Shown: one piece after another, positions 12,124 to 23,634 of the stretch
Position numbering within the stretch: the stretch's first letter is position 1
How the letters are laid out: each line of letters starts with the position of its first letter
Assembly: GCF_012489685.1 (NCBI RefSeq)
Contig: NC_080042.1
Location: 58,881,069-58,945,068, forward strand
Direction: 5' to 3'
From: Lotus japonicus
Taxonomy: Eukaryota > Streptophyta > Magnoliopsida > Fabales > Fabaceae
DNA: 64,000 nucleotides
The notes under the pieces: generated by a model
The model's input: only the letters and a program-made list of their open reading frames with translations
The model's database searches: none
What the model was told of the DNA's origin: nothing
Program-made: the position numbers and the translations under genes

Positions 12124-14391
12124 TGGGGACCGGTAGCACCAACAAGATTACAACCAGTTGCTGCCATGCTGCCTGGAGCATCCCTGCAGTCAAGAGTCAC
12201 CAGTTTGCTGATAATTTCATCATCATTACCAGCCGAGGAAGCCCCACATTCCTTGCCAAGGGCCAAAAGCATCTTTGCTTCAGCGTGTTTCCCATTCAGC
12301 CACAAAATTCGGCTACCCTGTTGAGCATCAGGACTCGCAGAAAAGTTGGAACAATTCGAGAGGCTTAGTTGGCGAACCTCCTTTCGAGCAGCAGCTGAAG
12401 AAGTCAATGGAGGGACAACAAGATTTGATGGGGTAATTCTTCTGCTCAATACACCAAAGCGATTATGCGTGGGCAACCCCCACAACCTATGAATTGGTTG
12501 GGAGGTTGCCTTGGCGCTGGGTCGGTGGCGACGGCCTCCCGTCAATAAAGTTGGCTCCGATTCAGTTCTCAAGTTCGGAATGTGTCGCGGAGGTGAGATA
12601 GCTGTTGCAGAAACCCTGGAACCAGAATTAGGGGAAGTAAGTTGGGGGATAGCATCCCATGTGCCAGCGGTCTCCGGAATATCCAAGGGGGGGCCCAATT
12701 GGGCAAGGGACCCCTTCGGCCCATCTAGTTCAACAGGGCTCAATGCAATAGTGACCAAATGTGCTGCCTCGCCTAAATTATTAATTTATGTCTCCTTTTG
12801 GGCCTCTAATACCACGTTACATGAAGTGGCATCTCCTTCAGAAAATTGGTTTTTGTCAACACTAACAGGGCCCACGGCCACGTCAGCATTGCTATTTGAG
12901 TCTCCACCAGAGATTTGAATATTGTCCTCTTTTGCGGGTCCCACTTTAGGGTCGGCAACTAAATTATTAATGGACTCCTCATGATTGCTAGCAAGTCCCA
13001 ATACATTCTCCGACGCCTCCTGGTTATGATTAGAGGGAAACGCAGTCCCATCATTCTCGGAACCTGCCAAATCATTGATTGGCTCATTATTACCATCCAA
13101 GTTCCCATGCTCAGGGGTTAATGCGGCAGCGCCACCGCCCCCGGCGGCCATGAATAAAGTTTCCGGTAGGGAATGATCGTCATCGCCTTCACTGTTCGAC
13201 TGGGACGAGTCAGAAAAATCGTGGTCCTCATCTAACGATTGCGAATCGCTAGAACCAACCTCATCAACGTCGGCCTTATCTGCATGGTTAATTATTCCAT
13301 TCTCCAGTCCTATCTCTTCTTGAATTCTGAGATAATATCCCACGCCACTGATAACAACCCTTCTATAATGGGACAATAGCTGGGGAGAATTTGTCCTTAT
13401 AAACAATTGTGCAGAGTCTAGAGATGAGAAGCTTGAAGTTCTATCGCCAATCATGATCAGGTCACCAACCGGACGTACTACTTCCTCGAAGCATTCTTTG
13501 TTCCACATATGGATTGGCAAGCCAATACAGCTCACCTAGGTGCATCTGTAGTCTGAAGACGCGCCACCAGGATGCCAGGGGTAGCAGACATCAAAGATAG
13601 CATCCGGGCCCTCCGTCGTCTCCCTCAGAGCCTCCTCGAGGTCAAAACCCTCCGGTCCCGTCAGTAGAACCGTCATCCCCAAGATACCGAACTTGAATGA
13701 AAGTGAACCCCTCAAGAAACCCTGCACTCTTAAGGGTTGGGAGCAGTTCAAGGTTCTTGAGCACGCCGACGACACTTCGTTTCATCCACTCCTCCCCTTC
13801 CAGGACAATCGGGCCTTTCCATTCCTGAAACTGACCCTGGGCACTATTCCGATCAACAAGGGGAACGACACCCTCATGAATAATCCCAGGCTCCGAAGAA
13901 GTTGTGGGCACCTTCTTTTGGTGGGCCTTTGGCTGTTGGCGAAAGTCCATGCCAGCAGCAGTCCTTTTCACAACGTCGGCATACTTAGTCCCTTTCACAA
14001 CAGCAACAGTAGAGAAGTTCCGTCTATATCCAGCCCTTGGCAGCGGCGCCTTACGATTCGCAAACCGGGGGAAGTTCACGTGCATCTTCATATTCCCGAT
14101 AAGAATCGTATCCAGTTCCTTCTCCAATTTAGCTGGGTTTTTTACCCCAATAAACCGCACGAATCCGAACCTACGTCCATTCTTATCTCGTTTGGGGGCT
14201 ATGAATACATCACACACTTGGTCATACCTCTGAAAGATCTGCCATAGTTGCTTTTCAGTGAAACCATCTGGGAAATTGGTGAAGAAGAAGTGAGTCAGGT
14301 CTCCCTCGAACGTCCTAGTGCTCACCTTGTCGTGACGGTTCCAATTTCTCCTCCCTATCTCTCTCCTTCTCTCTCTACCTTTCTCTCTCAT
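12120..14391 (-). pseudogene. LINE ORF1: RRM-containing RNA-binding protein
   Basis: Begins at ATG 14391 with a basic leader and then an RNA-recognition motif at residues about 33-108 (HFFFTNFPDGFTEKQL for RNP2, GRRFGFVRFIGV for RNP1). A middle domain typical of plant L1 ORF1 follows (CIGLPIHMWN, VGDLIMIGDRT), then a low-complexity acidic tail. ORF1 proteins coat the LINE RNA and act as chaperones in the ribonucleoprotein. Three lesions are seen: a frameshift between about 13775 and 13642, an in-frame TAG at 13538-13536 (probably from TGG), and an in-frame TAA at 12788-12786. The last stop codon (12122-12120) overlaps the ORF2 start as ATGA. Confidence 0.82.
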
Positions 14392-14568
14392 TTTACTTGT
14401 TTTCTTCGTTAAGTTAATGTGTGAAGACTTGATATCTCATGATACTTGACATTAGATCAGCAAACATTTTTATACTTTATTAAAAAAAAATAAAAAACAA
14501 TTGAAAGAATTTATATCTCTTGGTTGAAATCTTTTATCATATTGATCACTATTTAATGTATCTTATAT

Positions 14569-15160
14569 AAAATCATATTTTTATATGAGAACATAAGAAT
14601 AAATCACGACCATTATATCTAATCATTAATGATCAAGATTAAAATATGAAATATGTGAGTTTTTTAAAGTCACATGACATTTTTAAGTGATCATGTCATC
14701 ATTAAATTGTTTTAATCTTGACATTCAATTGTTAAAAGGCTCTCGTGCAAAAGTGGTCCCTAAAATATTTTTATAACATTCACTGTCCCCAGCGTTTTCT
14801 CCTGTTACCATAGATAGTCCTTCAACTCTTTTCCATCAAAAATCAAACTGATCTCTCCTACGTGGCTGCTTTTTAATGACATGGACAACCTTAGGAGTGA
14901 GAAGAGGAACATGTGAGAGGCACGTGATCTTCTTCTTCTTCATCTACCCGATCCCAACCTAAAAAATACCAAATCCCTAGTTTCCCAAAATCCCAACTGT
15001 CCAACATTGATTCTCGGCTTTGGGTGGTTTTGGTGGTGCGTCAAATCGTTGCGATGGAGGAGATGATTTGCTTGGAAGGGAAGAGTTCTCGCAACGCTGA
15101 AGGTCAACTACTCATGGAGGAAGTGAACTATCGTAGGGCTCTTCTGATTTGAGGTGAAGA
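14569..15160. other. AT-rich flank and probable 5' UTR of the GRF relic
   Basis: No gene is supported. The last 250 bases look like a 5' leader, with a small upstream open frame starting at ATG 15055. Nothing else was recognised. Confidence 0.3.
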
Positions 15161-15500
15161 ATGGTGAAAGTCTGTGGGTGTGGAGTTGAAGGTCCTCTAC
15201 TGACTCCGTGGACTGGGGAGAACCTTGGAAGGAGGTTCAAAGGTAGTGGCCTCTTCAAGGTATGCATTTTCTCGTGTTTCTCTTCTTCCATGTTCCATTC
15301 TTCTTCCCTGTTCCATTCTTCTTCCATGTTCCACTCCCTGTGCTTTTGGAAGGTATATTAATACACTCTATTTTTTTCCACCAACTTGCAAGTTCATGGT
15401 GAGAAAGTGTGCAGGTTCTTTGAATGGTTTGATGATGTGGGGAATGCAAGGGAGAAGAAGGTTATTGCTTTGTTGTCGAGGAAGATTGCAGTCATGAAGA
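15161..15500 (+). pseudogene. GRF-type zinc-finger gene, truncated
   Basis: Exon 1 (15161-15259) encodes VCGCGVEGPLLTPWTGENLG then RRFKGSGLFK. A GT donor follows at 15260 and an acceptor before about 15403, after which KVCRFFEWFDD and AREKKVIALLSRKIAVMK continue. Together this gives the C-x-C...GRRF...C-x-FFEW pattern of the GRF zinc finger, a nucleic-acid-binding fold often found in short plant proteins of unknown role. The usual third ligand (a GCG after GRRF) reads as Gly-Ser-Gly here. The frame stops matching the family at about 15500, where minus-strand Copia sequence begins, so the C-terminus is lost. The intron rules out a processed copy. Confidence 0.65.
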
Positions 15501-16017
15501 AAGGCTCAGGAACATCAACTACATTGCCCACATCTGCATTTACATCTCCCTCATCATTAGTGACTTTGGCAGGAGGCTCTGATTCAATATACATGTGAAC
15601 AACTTGTTTCTGCTTCTCATTTTGTCAATATCTTCAATAAAAATAGCATCTCAGCTTCTGATAACTTTCTTGTCAACCGGATCCCAAAACATGTAGCCAA
15701 AATCATCACGACCATAACCCAAGAAGATAGACTGTTTAGACTTACCATCAAGCTTGGACCTCTCATCTATAGGAATATGAACAAATGTCTTGCAGCCAAA
15801 CACTCTCAAATGATTGTATGAGACATCTTTCCCTCACCACACCCTCTCAAGAACATCACCATCAAGAGGAATTGAAGGAGAAAGGTTGATCAGACAGTTC
15901 TCAATGCTTCACTCCAGGAGGATTTAGACAATTTGGCATGAGATAGCATACACCTGATTCTGTCATTAATTGTGCAGTTCATTATCTCAGCAACTCCACT
16001 AGTGGTTTTAGTGGACG
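15501..16017 (-). mobile_element. Copia integrase C-terminal fragment
   Basis: The minus strand reads GVAEIMNCTINDRIRCMLSH, then INLSPSIPLDGDVLERVW, KDVSYNHLRVFGCKTFVHIP, LDGKSKQSIFLGYG and FGYMFWDPVDKKVIRS. This is the end of a Ty1/Copia integrase core and the linker towards reverse transcriptase. Several stops are present (after ALRTV, after ERVW, after VIRS), so it is dead. It abuts the GRF relic at about 15500. Its other end is cut at the insertion point of the solo LTR (16018-16022). Confidence 0.8.
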
Positions 16018-16713
16018 TTACTTGTAAGACCTGGATTTTCAGAGCAAGTTAATTTTCGACTCACGCGTAGAATCAGTGTAAGCGTGACAGGAGTTTGATG
16101 TTTGAGAAAGATTAATGAAGAAGAAAGTTCAGGAATTGCTTGAGGAATGTTGCGTAGTCGCTGTAGGAATTAGTGCGAGTCGTCTGCACACCTGCCTTAT
16201 GGCGAGCGTTTCCAGAATAGGCTAATTTCGCTTTTAGAGCAACGTATTCAGTGAGATTTCGAATCCTTGGAAAATTTAAAGATTCTCTTTATTTTTCCTT
16301 CGACCAGCGTTTCATTTCGGAACCCTGGACTGTACGCACGAAAGTATTCACTGTTCGGAAGTTCGACGACGCTAATTTCTTTGCTTCGAAACCCTAGATT
16401 CAAGCGCTGGATGAAGAATTTTTCTATTCGGGACTTCTAACGAAGTTTCCGTCAGTGTAGCCAGATTTGTTTTGACATTTCCAATCTTTCTCCATAACAA
16501 AGTTTTGTCGTCCGACAATCACAGCAAAAAGTAGTTTTTCGGGATAGATGAACTTACACCGCTTTTGGGATTTTAGATATCGTTTTTCCCAAATGTCAGA
16601 GGTTTGTTTTGAGTTCTGGAATTCTGACGCCAGAATCTCTCTTAGAATTCATTGGTGAACGTGCTGCAAAAATCAGAATCGCGAAATTTTCATTTTCCCG
16701 CGATTTCACCTGC

Positions 16714-16723
16714 CTATAAATAG
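16714..16723 (+). promoter_or_regulatory. TATA-like box inside the solo LTR
   Basis: The sequence ctataaatag is followed by a purine-rich leader (caaggccgcgagcttcaagg at about 16759). It is the likely U3/R promoter of the LTR. Confidence 0.5.
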
Positions 16724-18162
16724 TCGAAAAATCAAAATATCTCCCATTTTCTTTCTTCAAGGCCGCGAGCTTCAAGGGGAGGAGAGGAGAAGAATTTTTC
16801 GCCAAAACTCGTCCGATCTTCGCGCAGTTCGTTCCTACTTCAAGGTACCGAGGTAACTAGCTTGATTCTTACCTCTGATTACTGTTTCTACTGCGTTTCT
16901 GTAGTCGTTTCTGTGCTCAAAGTTTCGAGCTTTTCGTAAAACTGTCTGTTTTTCCTGATTTCTCTGTTGGGTTATCTTCCTTACGTGCCCAAGAGCCTAA
17001 AACCTCCGTCAGTATTTGCCGATTGTGATCGAGTTGTCAAGGATCTGAAAAGCTGATTCAAAACCCTTTTTGGCGCACATTTCGAAACTTTACTGTCGAA
17101 AAGTCGTAATCTGACTTCGTGCCTTTAGGATTTGTTGTCACGGATGTCGTTAGGATCATTGCTGTCGAATTTGTTTTCCGAACTGATAACTTTGAGGTTT
17201 TGAGCTTTTATTTTGGACCAAAACGCCCCTGAACAGCCGTATTTCGATCCGATTGTCCGAAAATTTTTCCGACAGTTTCTTTGCCTTAGTTTTACCCTAA
17301 AACTACCTTGTAAACAGATTTGATCGAAGAAAAAGAGCCGGAGCCCTTTTTCCTTTTTGGCCGAGAGCTTGTAGTGATGGGGGGGAGTTTTCGTTTTTGA
17401 AAACTTGTCTTTTCGCATTCGATTGATGTATTCTGAAGCTTTAATGCTTTGTCTATCGTTTATGTGTTGTATTGCGATCGAACTAATCAATTTTGTTTGG
17501 ATTCTGCTTTGTTTTCTCCGAGGTTCAGTTGACGGAACTTTGGGATCTTCAGAGCATTTGATTGAAGGAACCTTTGATTACGAGGCTGGAGCAGCTCGAG
17601 GTTAGGGCAACTTACTATTAGCTATGACTGCATGATAGGCGTCGATAAATTCGACTTATGCTTTGTTTGATGTTGCTTATGATGATGAGTTGATGTTATG
17701 ATGTTTTTCCATAACTTGTGATATTGTGATATTGTTGGATTGTGCGTTTTGACGCGACTTCGGAGTGGGGATTCATTGATCTGGTGATCTTTGATATTTC
17801 GGGTTGGATGAACAACCCTAGGCAAGTCCAAATGTGGGGTTTGGGCTTAGCCATTTGTTCGTATCCTTAGACTTTCCCCGGGAAATTTCTTTTGGTGGGT
17901 TTTTGGAAAACTTATAATGAATAGAATTTCGAAAACTAGAGACTTTGGGAGACTTAGACTTTGAGAAATAAACTCATAACTTGACTAGTTCAATTCGAAA
18001 TGTTTTTACTAAACGAATAAATATAGGGAACCTAAAGGAGAAAATAATTGCGAAAGACGGGGAAAAGTCGACTCTTGTTGTGGGTTTTGGAATTGGGGAA
18101 AGCCACTGAGGTGAGCTACGGTGATGATTGAAAGTCACCGAGTACTTTAAGTACTCTTTTTG

Positions 18163-18370
18163 TTGGGGTTGTATTGTATTGACCGACACTAAACCCTTGG
18201 GTTCTATTGTTGTTGGAGTTGTGTTGTATTGACCGACACTAACTCCGAGTCGTGTTGTATTGACCGACACTGACTCTGGCTTTGATTTTGGGTTTTGTTA
18301 TTGGAGTCGTGTTGTATTGACCGACACTAAACTCCGAGTTGTGTTGTATTGACCGACACTAACTCTTGGG
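18163..18370 (+). repeat. minisatellite in solo LTR, gttgtattgaccgacact unit
   Basis: Five copies of a unit centred on gttgtattgaccgacact at irregular 30-58 bp spacing, each followed by actc or accc. They lie in the downstream part of the LTR. Confidence 0.8.
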
Positions 18371-18450
18371 TTTGTTTTGAGATTGGGTTGAGCTAAACGC
18401 TTGTGTGGTGAGGACGATTCGATGTTTGGCTAACCATATTGCATCAATCG

Positions 18451-18650
18451 GGTGAATAACGGGAATGGTTCACCTGTGCATCTTTTGGTGAATAACGGGA
18501 ATGGTTCACCAATGCATTAATGATGAATAACGGGAATGGTTCTTCATACGGTGAATAACGGGAATGGTTCACCAAGGATGAATAACGGGAATGGTTCATC
18601 CATAGTGAAGAACGGAAATGCTTCACTTGTGGCGAACGGGAACGCGTCAC
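18451..18650 (+). repeat. minisatellite in solo LTR, gtgaataacgggaatggttc unit
   Basis: Five close copies of ggtgaataacgggaatggtt plus caccc-like ends, and a sixth degenerate copy, spaced 28-37 bp. Each unit contains the partial inverted match ggtgaa...ttcacc, so each could form a small hairpin. Confidence 0.8.
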
Positions 18651-19598
18651 AAATATCCAGATCATACTGATTGCATTTCACGCATACATTCATTCTGACT
18701 GGAATTGTGTGCTGTTTGATTTATTGAAGCATTGTTAGAGCCAATAACATGCTAGGACTATTCATATATATATAATGACATATATATATATCCCCTTATC
18801 ACATGTTGGTTGTATATCTACTCTATTCCGTGAGTTGACCCTAGCGCCTTGGCTTTGGTTTCATGTTTGTGTTTGGGCGGTCGGCCTGCTGCCAGATGTC
18901 GACGGTGGATTGGGTTTCGACGGTATCTCCCTCGGGGGGGATCAGGTTTGAGTTGGTGGATCGACATGCCCCCACCGCTTGGGTGATCGATGTTGTGGGT
19001 CATCGAGCGACGTACCGGGGAAGGGTCATGGAGGACCGGACTGACGAGCGTGGACATCTGACGAAAGGAGTTCTACGATGCATGGAGCTGAGCTTCAACT
19101 TGCCAACTTCAGTTCGCTGTGGACTTGGTACTGGGAGGGTAGGTTTAGGCAGGCGTCATGTTTTGGGTAGAGCTCTGATTCGTTTTTCTTTTGGGACAGG
19201 GTAGGTTCCCGACGCATGACTTTTTGTGTGGTTCTCTTACTGAGGGATCACAGTGAGTCAGTCGGACTGTAGGGGTCTTTGCTTAGGCCATTTTGAGGCC
19301 GACTTTCTCCTAATGAATTGTAATTATAACTTTCTCACTCACACTTCGGGATCTGTATATATTTGCCTACGGGCACACTACTTTGGAGTCACTGCGAGTG
19401 CGCGTGACGTGGAAGTGCAGCTGAGGCTGTACATGTCTATATTCGATGTACAATGGTTAGTTTAGTGGTTGGGTTATGTCTTTATTTTCTATTGCTTTAT
19501 TTAAAAGGAATCAATAGAAAAAAAAATTACCTGTTTTCCGCGTAAAGTTTATTTTTGGTTACTAAAGTGACACCCGGAAATCGGGGTGTTACATTACT

Positions 19599-20165
19599 AG
19601 TGGTCTAGTTAGTCTCTTAATACTAGTTCTGATTATAAAAGTAGGCAGATTCACACAAATACTCAAAACTCACCATGGACATCTACAAGTCTTAAGCATC
19701 AGGTGGCTACGAAGAGACTAAGAGTGTGTTGTTATTCTAACTTTTATGTTACTGTAATGTCATTTCTTTTGTCATTGTGATCTCATTTTGATTTTCGTTC
19801 TAATTTTTCCTTTCAATCTCCTACCTTTCTACTTTTGTTCATACTGTTCTTCATAAAAATCCAGAATTGACACTAAAAACGTTTTCACTAACGAACCCGA
19901 AGAGAACTCTGAATCCAGTCTTTAAACTTCTTTTGGATTTTGTTTGTTTACCAAAAATCAGAGTAAACACTCTCCCCACTGCCAAAAATATGCATATCAC
20001 ATAAAAATGGAATCTCACCAACTTGGGTAAGGTTTTGAAAAACATGCATATCTGCCAGAAACATCGTCTCTTATCAAGCCAGGTAAGGTTTTGAACACTT
20101 TGTTATTGACATAATTGCCAAAACATAAATCACTTGCTTTCACATCCAGAAAGAAGGTCGGAAAA
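19599..20165. other. unassigned sequence between solo LTR and F-box relic
   Basis: No gene or domain was recognised. The phrase aaggttttgaa recurs at about 20029 and 20085. It may be the far side of the old Copia fragment, but no Copia motif can be read here. Confidence 0.3.
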
Positions 20166-20690
20166 TTATTCAGGTGCTAAGAAAGACAAATGTTGTAGAT
20201 GAAGGACTTTAAGGAATGGGAGATCCGCAATAACGGGAAACAATTCCAAAGTGATAAACTGACAAGGATTGGGGTTGTGCAAGTGAAAATGGAAAACAAG
20301 TTCGTTGGTTGTGTGAGACGCGAAAGAAAACAAAGGGAGAGATCGAGGTGTTGAACTTTGCGTTGCGCTAAAACATTTACCCAAACAGCAACATTGACGG
20401 AATCGTAATAACAAGAGACACACTTGAGGCAAAATTTCTGGAAAGGTTGGTAGAGATCGCGGGAGAGGATGACTGCATACACGGATTGAACAAAGCGATG
20501 ATAGGAATCTTTGTTTCCCATATAGTTGACACCTTCGAAGTCGAGAGTGGGGATTGAACGCCATATTGGCTTCCATGTTTTTGAGATAACCCTTGTGGCA
20601 ACTGCTTCCTTTGTTGCAAAAAAAATAGTATGTGACAGAGAGTAGAACTACTTCTGATAAGATGCTAATTCTGTCCTTCATGCAAATTCA
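20166..20690 (-). pseudogene. F-box relic (5' part only)
   Basis: Starts at about 20681 with MKDRISILSE, as in the intact cluster members. It continues as an F-box only by changing frame: WKPIWR and IPTLDFEGVNY, then HRFVQSVYAVILSRD, VAVWVNVLAQRKVQHLDLSL and IFTCT are in a different frame from the start. At least one frameshift lies in the T-run near 20620. Homology ends at about 20166 in the second leucine-rich segment, so exons 2 and 3 and the FBD domain are missing. Confidence 0.8.
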
Positions 20691-21028
20691 CAAATCATGA
20701 AACCCTAAACACAAAATAGCTGCTTCATCTTCTGCAAAACATATACATTATCTCTCTTATTATTTATATTTTTTCAATTTTTCTGCCACTATTAAGTTAA
20801 GGTATACTATTGATAAAACATTAATAACGTTCTCTTAAAATTATAAAGGCGACAAATAAATAGGAAAAAAAACTCAAAATGAGGATAGTTATATAAAAAT
20901 GGATGAAGTATTATTTTAATTTAGAAAGAATATTAAATACTTTATTTTGTCAATGTAAAATTGCAATTTTTAACATTTGGAAAACTAAAGTTAAACCACA
21001 CATTCAAGTAATGACTAAATAAGAGAAA
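20691..21028. other. AT-rich upstream stretch
   Basis: Former 5' flank of the F-box relic. Nothing recognisable is present up to the Helitron terminus at 21029. Confidence 0.4.
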
Positions 21029-22771
21029 CTAGTGTTTTTTACCCGCGCGTTGCACGGGGAATACATCTATTATATTTGATAGGTCAATTAATACATTGAT
21101 CATTAAAAATATAATAAACAACGAATGAAATAGAAGAGTGTGAAATGATGAGCAAAGTGGATAAAAAGTCTTAAATTAAAACCCTTGTTGCATAGATTGA
21201 ACTTCGTACAATTGAATAACTAATAAAAAAATTGGTTAACCAAATCTCAAATTATGCAAAACATATCAGGGGATGTGGTTTAATGATGGCTAATAAACAA
21301 TAGCTGATTTAATCTACAATGAAAAAAAGAGAAAAGATTCTTTATGTACGTGATTATGCGAATTCAATTTTTACACAATAAAATAAACTAAGTTTGACCC
21401 ATATCAACATGAAGTCGTTTACATTCTTCATGAGCCTAAAGACAATAACACAAATTATGCATATGAAGAATCACCAATAAAGCATTCAGAACACATTTTA
21501 ATCTTAGAAAAAAAAAGAATGTACCGCGAAATTTGTTATTGTATTTGATAAATTAATTAATACTTAATGAAGGTACTTTCTTGTTAAAATATATTTCTTC
21601 CCGTAGGAGAATTTAACTCCTATAATAATTTGTACAAAAAAATTAAAGTGGACTATATTATTATGTAGTAAAAAATTAACATCAAATTATATTATATTAT
21701 GTTTTTCTTGTAACAAAAAAAAATTCCGATGAAATCTTATCAACATTTATTTTTATGTAGAAGTATTTTCATGTAAAATATTCTTCCTATATATAAAAGC
21801 TTTTAGGCTCTTTCTAATACATTTAGATCCAGCTTCTCCTTACTCTCAGGATGCCTGAAAGTCTTTTCTCAAGTCTATCTGGTGGGTAATATCGATGAAG
21901 ATGATGACACCCACCATACCTTGCTTGCTTCAAGGTCGATCTCTTGTATCCTCCTCCTGCCGAAGACTTTAAGAGTAAACCTTGCCATTCCAACTTTCAT
22001 CGATCGAGTTTCAGTTGCTTTTTCTGTTGATCCAGGTGAGAAAGCTTACTAAGGCAACCTCTGCTTTTGTCTATCTCCCAATATAAGAAGCATGTTGCTT
22101 TGCTCTTATAGTAGTACTAATGGGCGTACTTTAGAACAAATTTCTAGCGAAGGTCTTGACAGTTTGGAACTGAAAGGTTTGGTTCATTAATAATATCTAG
22201 TAGTTTCATCATGCTATTCTGCTTTTGAACTTGTTGTACTTACCGGAGCATTTCTGCGATAAAAAAAATTCAGAATAGTAAAGCAGTCGTAGTATGCTTC
22301 CTTTACTTGCTCTAGTGCTCAAGTGATAGCTGAGTGCATATTGTTTACATCTGAATTATATATAAAAGATTCTTAAAAACAACTACTTAATTCTCCATTA
22401 CAAAGAATATACATTACATCATAACCTAATTATTATTTTTCACTGACATAAGTGTCGAAAATAATAGTATTAATAATGGAAATTTCGAATGGTGTGGATA
22501 AGCATTAAAAGTCCAATCTCATAAGAAAGAAAAATCTCCATTTACATCAAAATCTCTCTCAGATTTCTCTACCTCACTATCACCACCGCTTTTCTTATAA
22601 ATTATCCACAAACACACTCACAAATTCCACACAGTACCTAACATCATATGCAAATTTGGTTTTCACTGCAATTAGAGTATGTTCTTTGGCATAAAAAAGC
22701 ACTTCATAAAGTAAGAAGGTATCACATTTTGAATTTAAATCATTAAAATATTTATTTCTAATTAAAAAATT

Positions 22772-22893
22772 AAATGAAACTTGCTTCCAAATCAGCAGCA
22801 ATCCTAGGTGCTATTCCTGATTGTTGTCCAACTTTAACATGAATTAATATGAACTCATGCTAATTCAAATGAAACTTGCTTCCAAATCAGCAG
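22772..22893. repeat. 28-bp direct repeat
   Basis: The string aaatgaaacttgcttccaaa plus tcagcagc occurs at 22772 and again at 22867, 95 bp apart, with unrelated sequence between. It could be a small duplication or a decayed target duplication around a short insert. Confidence 0.6.
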
Positions 22894-23492
22894 CTTCCAG
22901 CCGTATCTGCATTCTAAGTGACATAAAATCAATAACTCATGAAGTGAGATAGATAGACATGTTAGAGTAGGATAGACTAAAGACCACCAAACATAATAGC
23001 AATATGAGCAACATCAATCTAGCTATGATAATGCAAAGATAGCAATCAAATTTGCAGACAGATATGAAAGCCAAAGAATGAATTGAAGCCACTTTTTGGC
23101 TATGGCCTTCTAGTGGTTTTCATAACCAATCAGATCTATTTGTAAGGGGAAACTAATCACATGCTACTAAAGAAGATGAATGGAAGAAAACTCCCCTAGA
23201 AATTTTAGACTCATTATGTTTGTTGAACGGCTAAAACAACTCTTTGCTTTATGTAGAACTGTTGTTGAAAGTACAATAACCAAATCAAAAACATATGCTG
23301 ATACTAAATCGTAATGTGATAATTACACACATGCAAGCAAGACTTTCAATCACACAAAAGTTTGATTAATTGAACCATAGTAGAACAATGATTAATTATA
23401 AAATCTAATATTGCCTTCGAAAAGTGACTTTTAATATATGTAATGATGATAGATAGATGTAGAATTGATGAACTAAGTCAGTAAAACTATAT

Positions 23493-23634
23493 ATGCATCA
23501 CAGTAGTGCAACACCAAACACACATCTTTATCTCTTATCTGGTGAATATATACATATGCATCAAAGTAGTGCAACACCAAACACACATCTCTATCTCTTA
23601 TCTGGTGAATATATATATATATATATATATATAA
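23493..23634. repeat. 63-bp tandem duplication ending in a TA microsatellite
   Basis: The unit from atgcatcacagtagtgcaac to ttatctggtgaatatata is present twice (23493 and 23556, period 63 bp). It is followed by about eleven TA units at 23611-23632. Confidence 0.85.

Larger units (their letters stand above)
8188..14553 (-). mobile_element. full-length L1-type LINE, inactive
   Basis: The element is in minus orientation. Its poly(A) tail appears as the T-run at 8188-8196. The 15-bp sequence taatgtatcttatat flanks it at 8173-8187 and 14554-14568 as a perfect target-site duplication. That bounds a 6.37-kb insertion with a short 5' UTR (14392-14553), ORF1 (14391-12120), ORF2 (12123-8456) and a 3' UTR. 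Each ORF carries only a few inactivating lesions, described in the separate entries. Length, order and target duplication all fit a full-length plant L1 that jumped by target-primed reverse transcription. Confidence 0.9.
16023..19593 (+). mobile_element. solo LTR, 3.57 kb, probable Ty3/Gypsy
   Basis: Begins TGTAAGACCTGGATTTTC and ends CGGGGTGTTACA, with the 5-bp duplication TTACT on both sides (16018-16022 and 19594-19598). No gag, protease, RT or integrase can be read in the 3.57 kb, so it is best explained as a solo LTR left by recombination between two LTRs. The terminal sequences resemble very long LTRs of legume chromoviruses, from recall only. A TATA-type box at 16714-16723 sets the plus orientation. 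Two internal tandem-repeat blocks lie at 18163-18370 and 18451-18650. Confidence 0.78.

Noticed and set aside
12511..14247. Long plus-strand open frames across the LINE ORF1 region
   Set aside because: Opposite strand of a clear RRM-type ORF1; no motif of their own.
18451..18650. Regularly spaced repeats that could be mistaken for a CRISPR array
   Set aside because: Eukaryotic LTR context, short variable spacing, degenerate units and no cas genes; it is a minisatellite.
18444..18665. 73-codon frame with repeated VNHSRYS motif
   Set aside because: Pure translation of the minisatellite in the solo LTR.
18863..19204. 113-codon plus-strand frame
   Set aside because: Lies in the LTR, has no domain and no start context; chance openness in GC-richer sequence.
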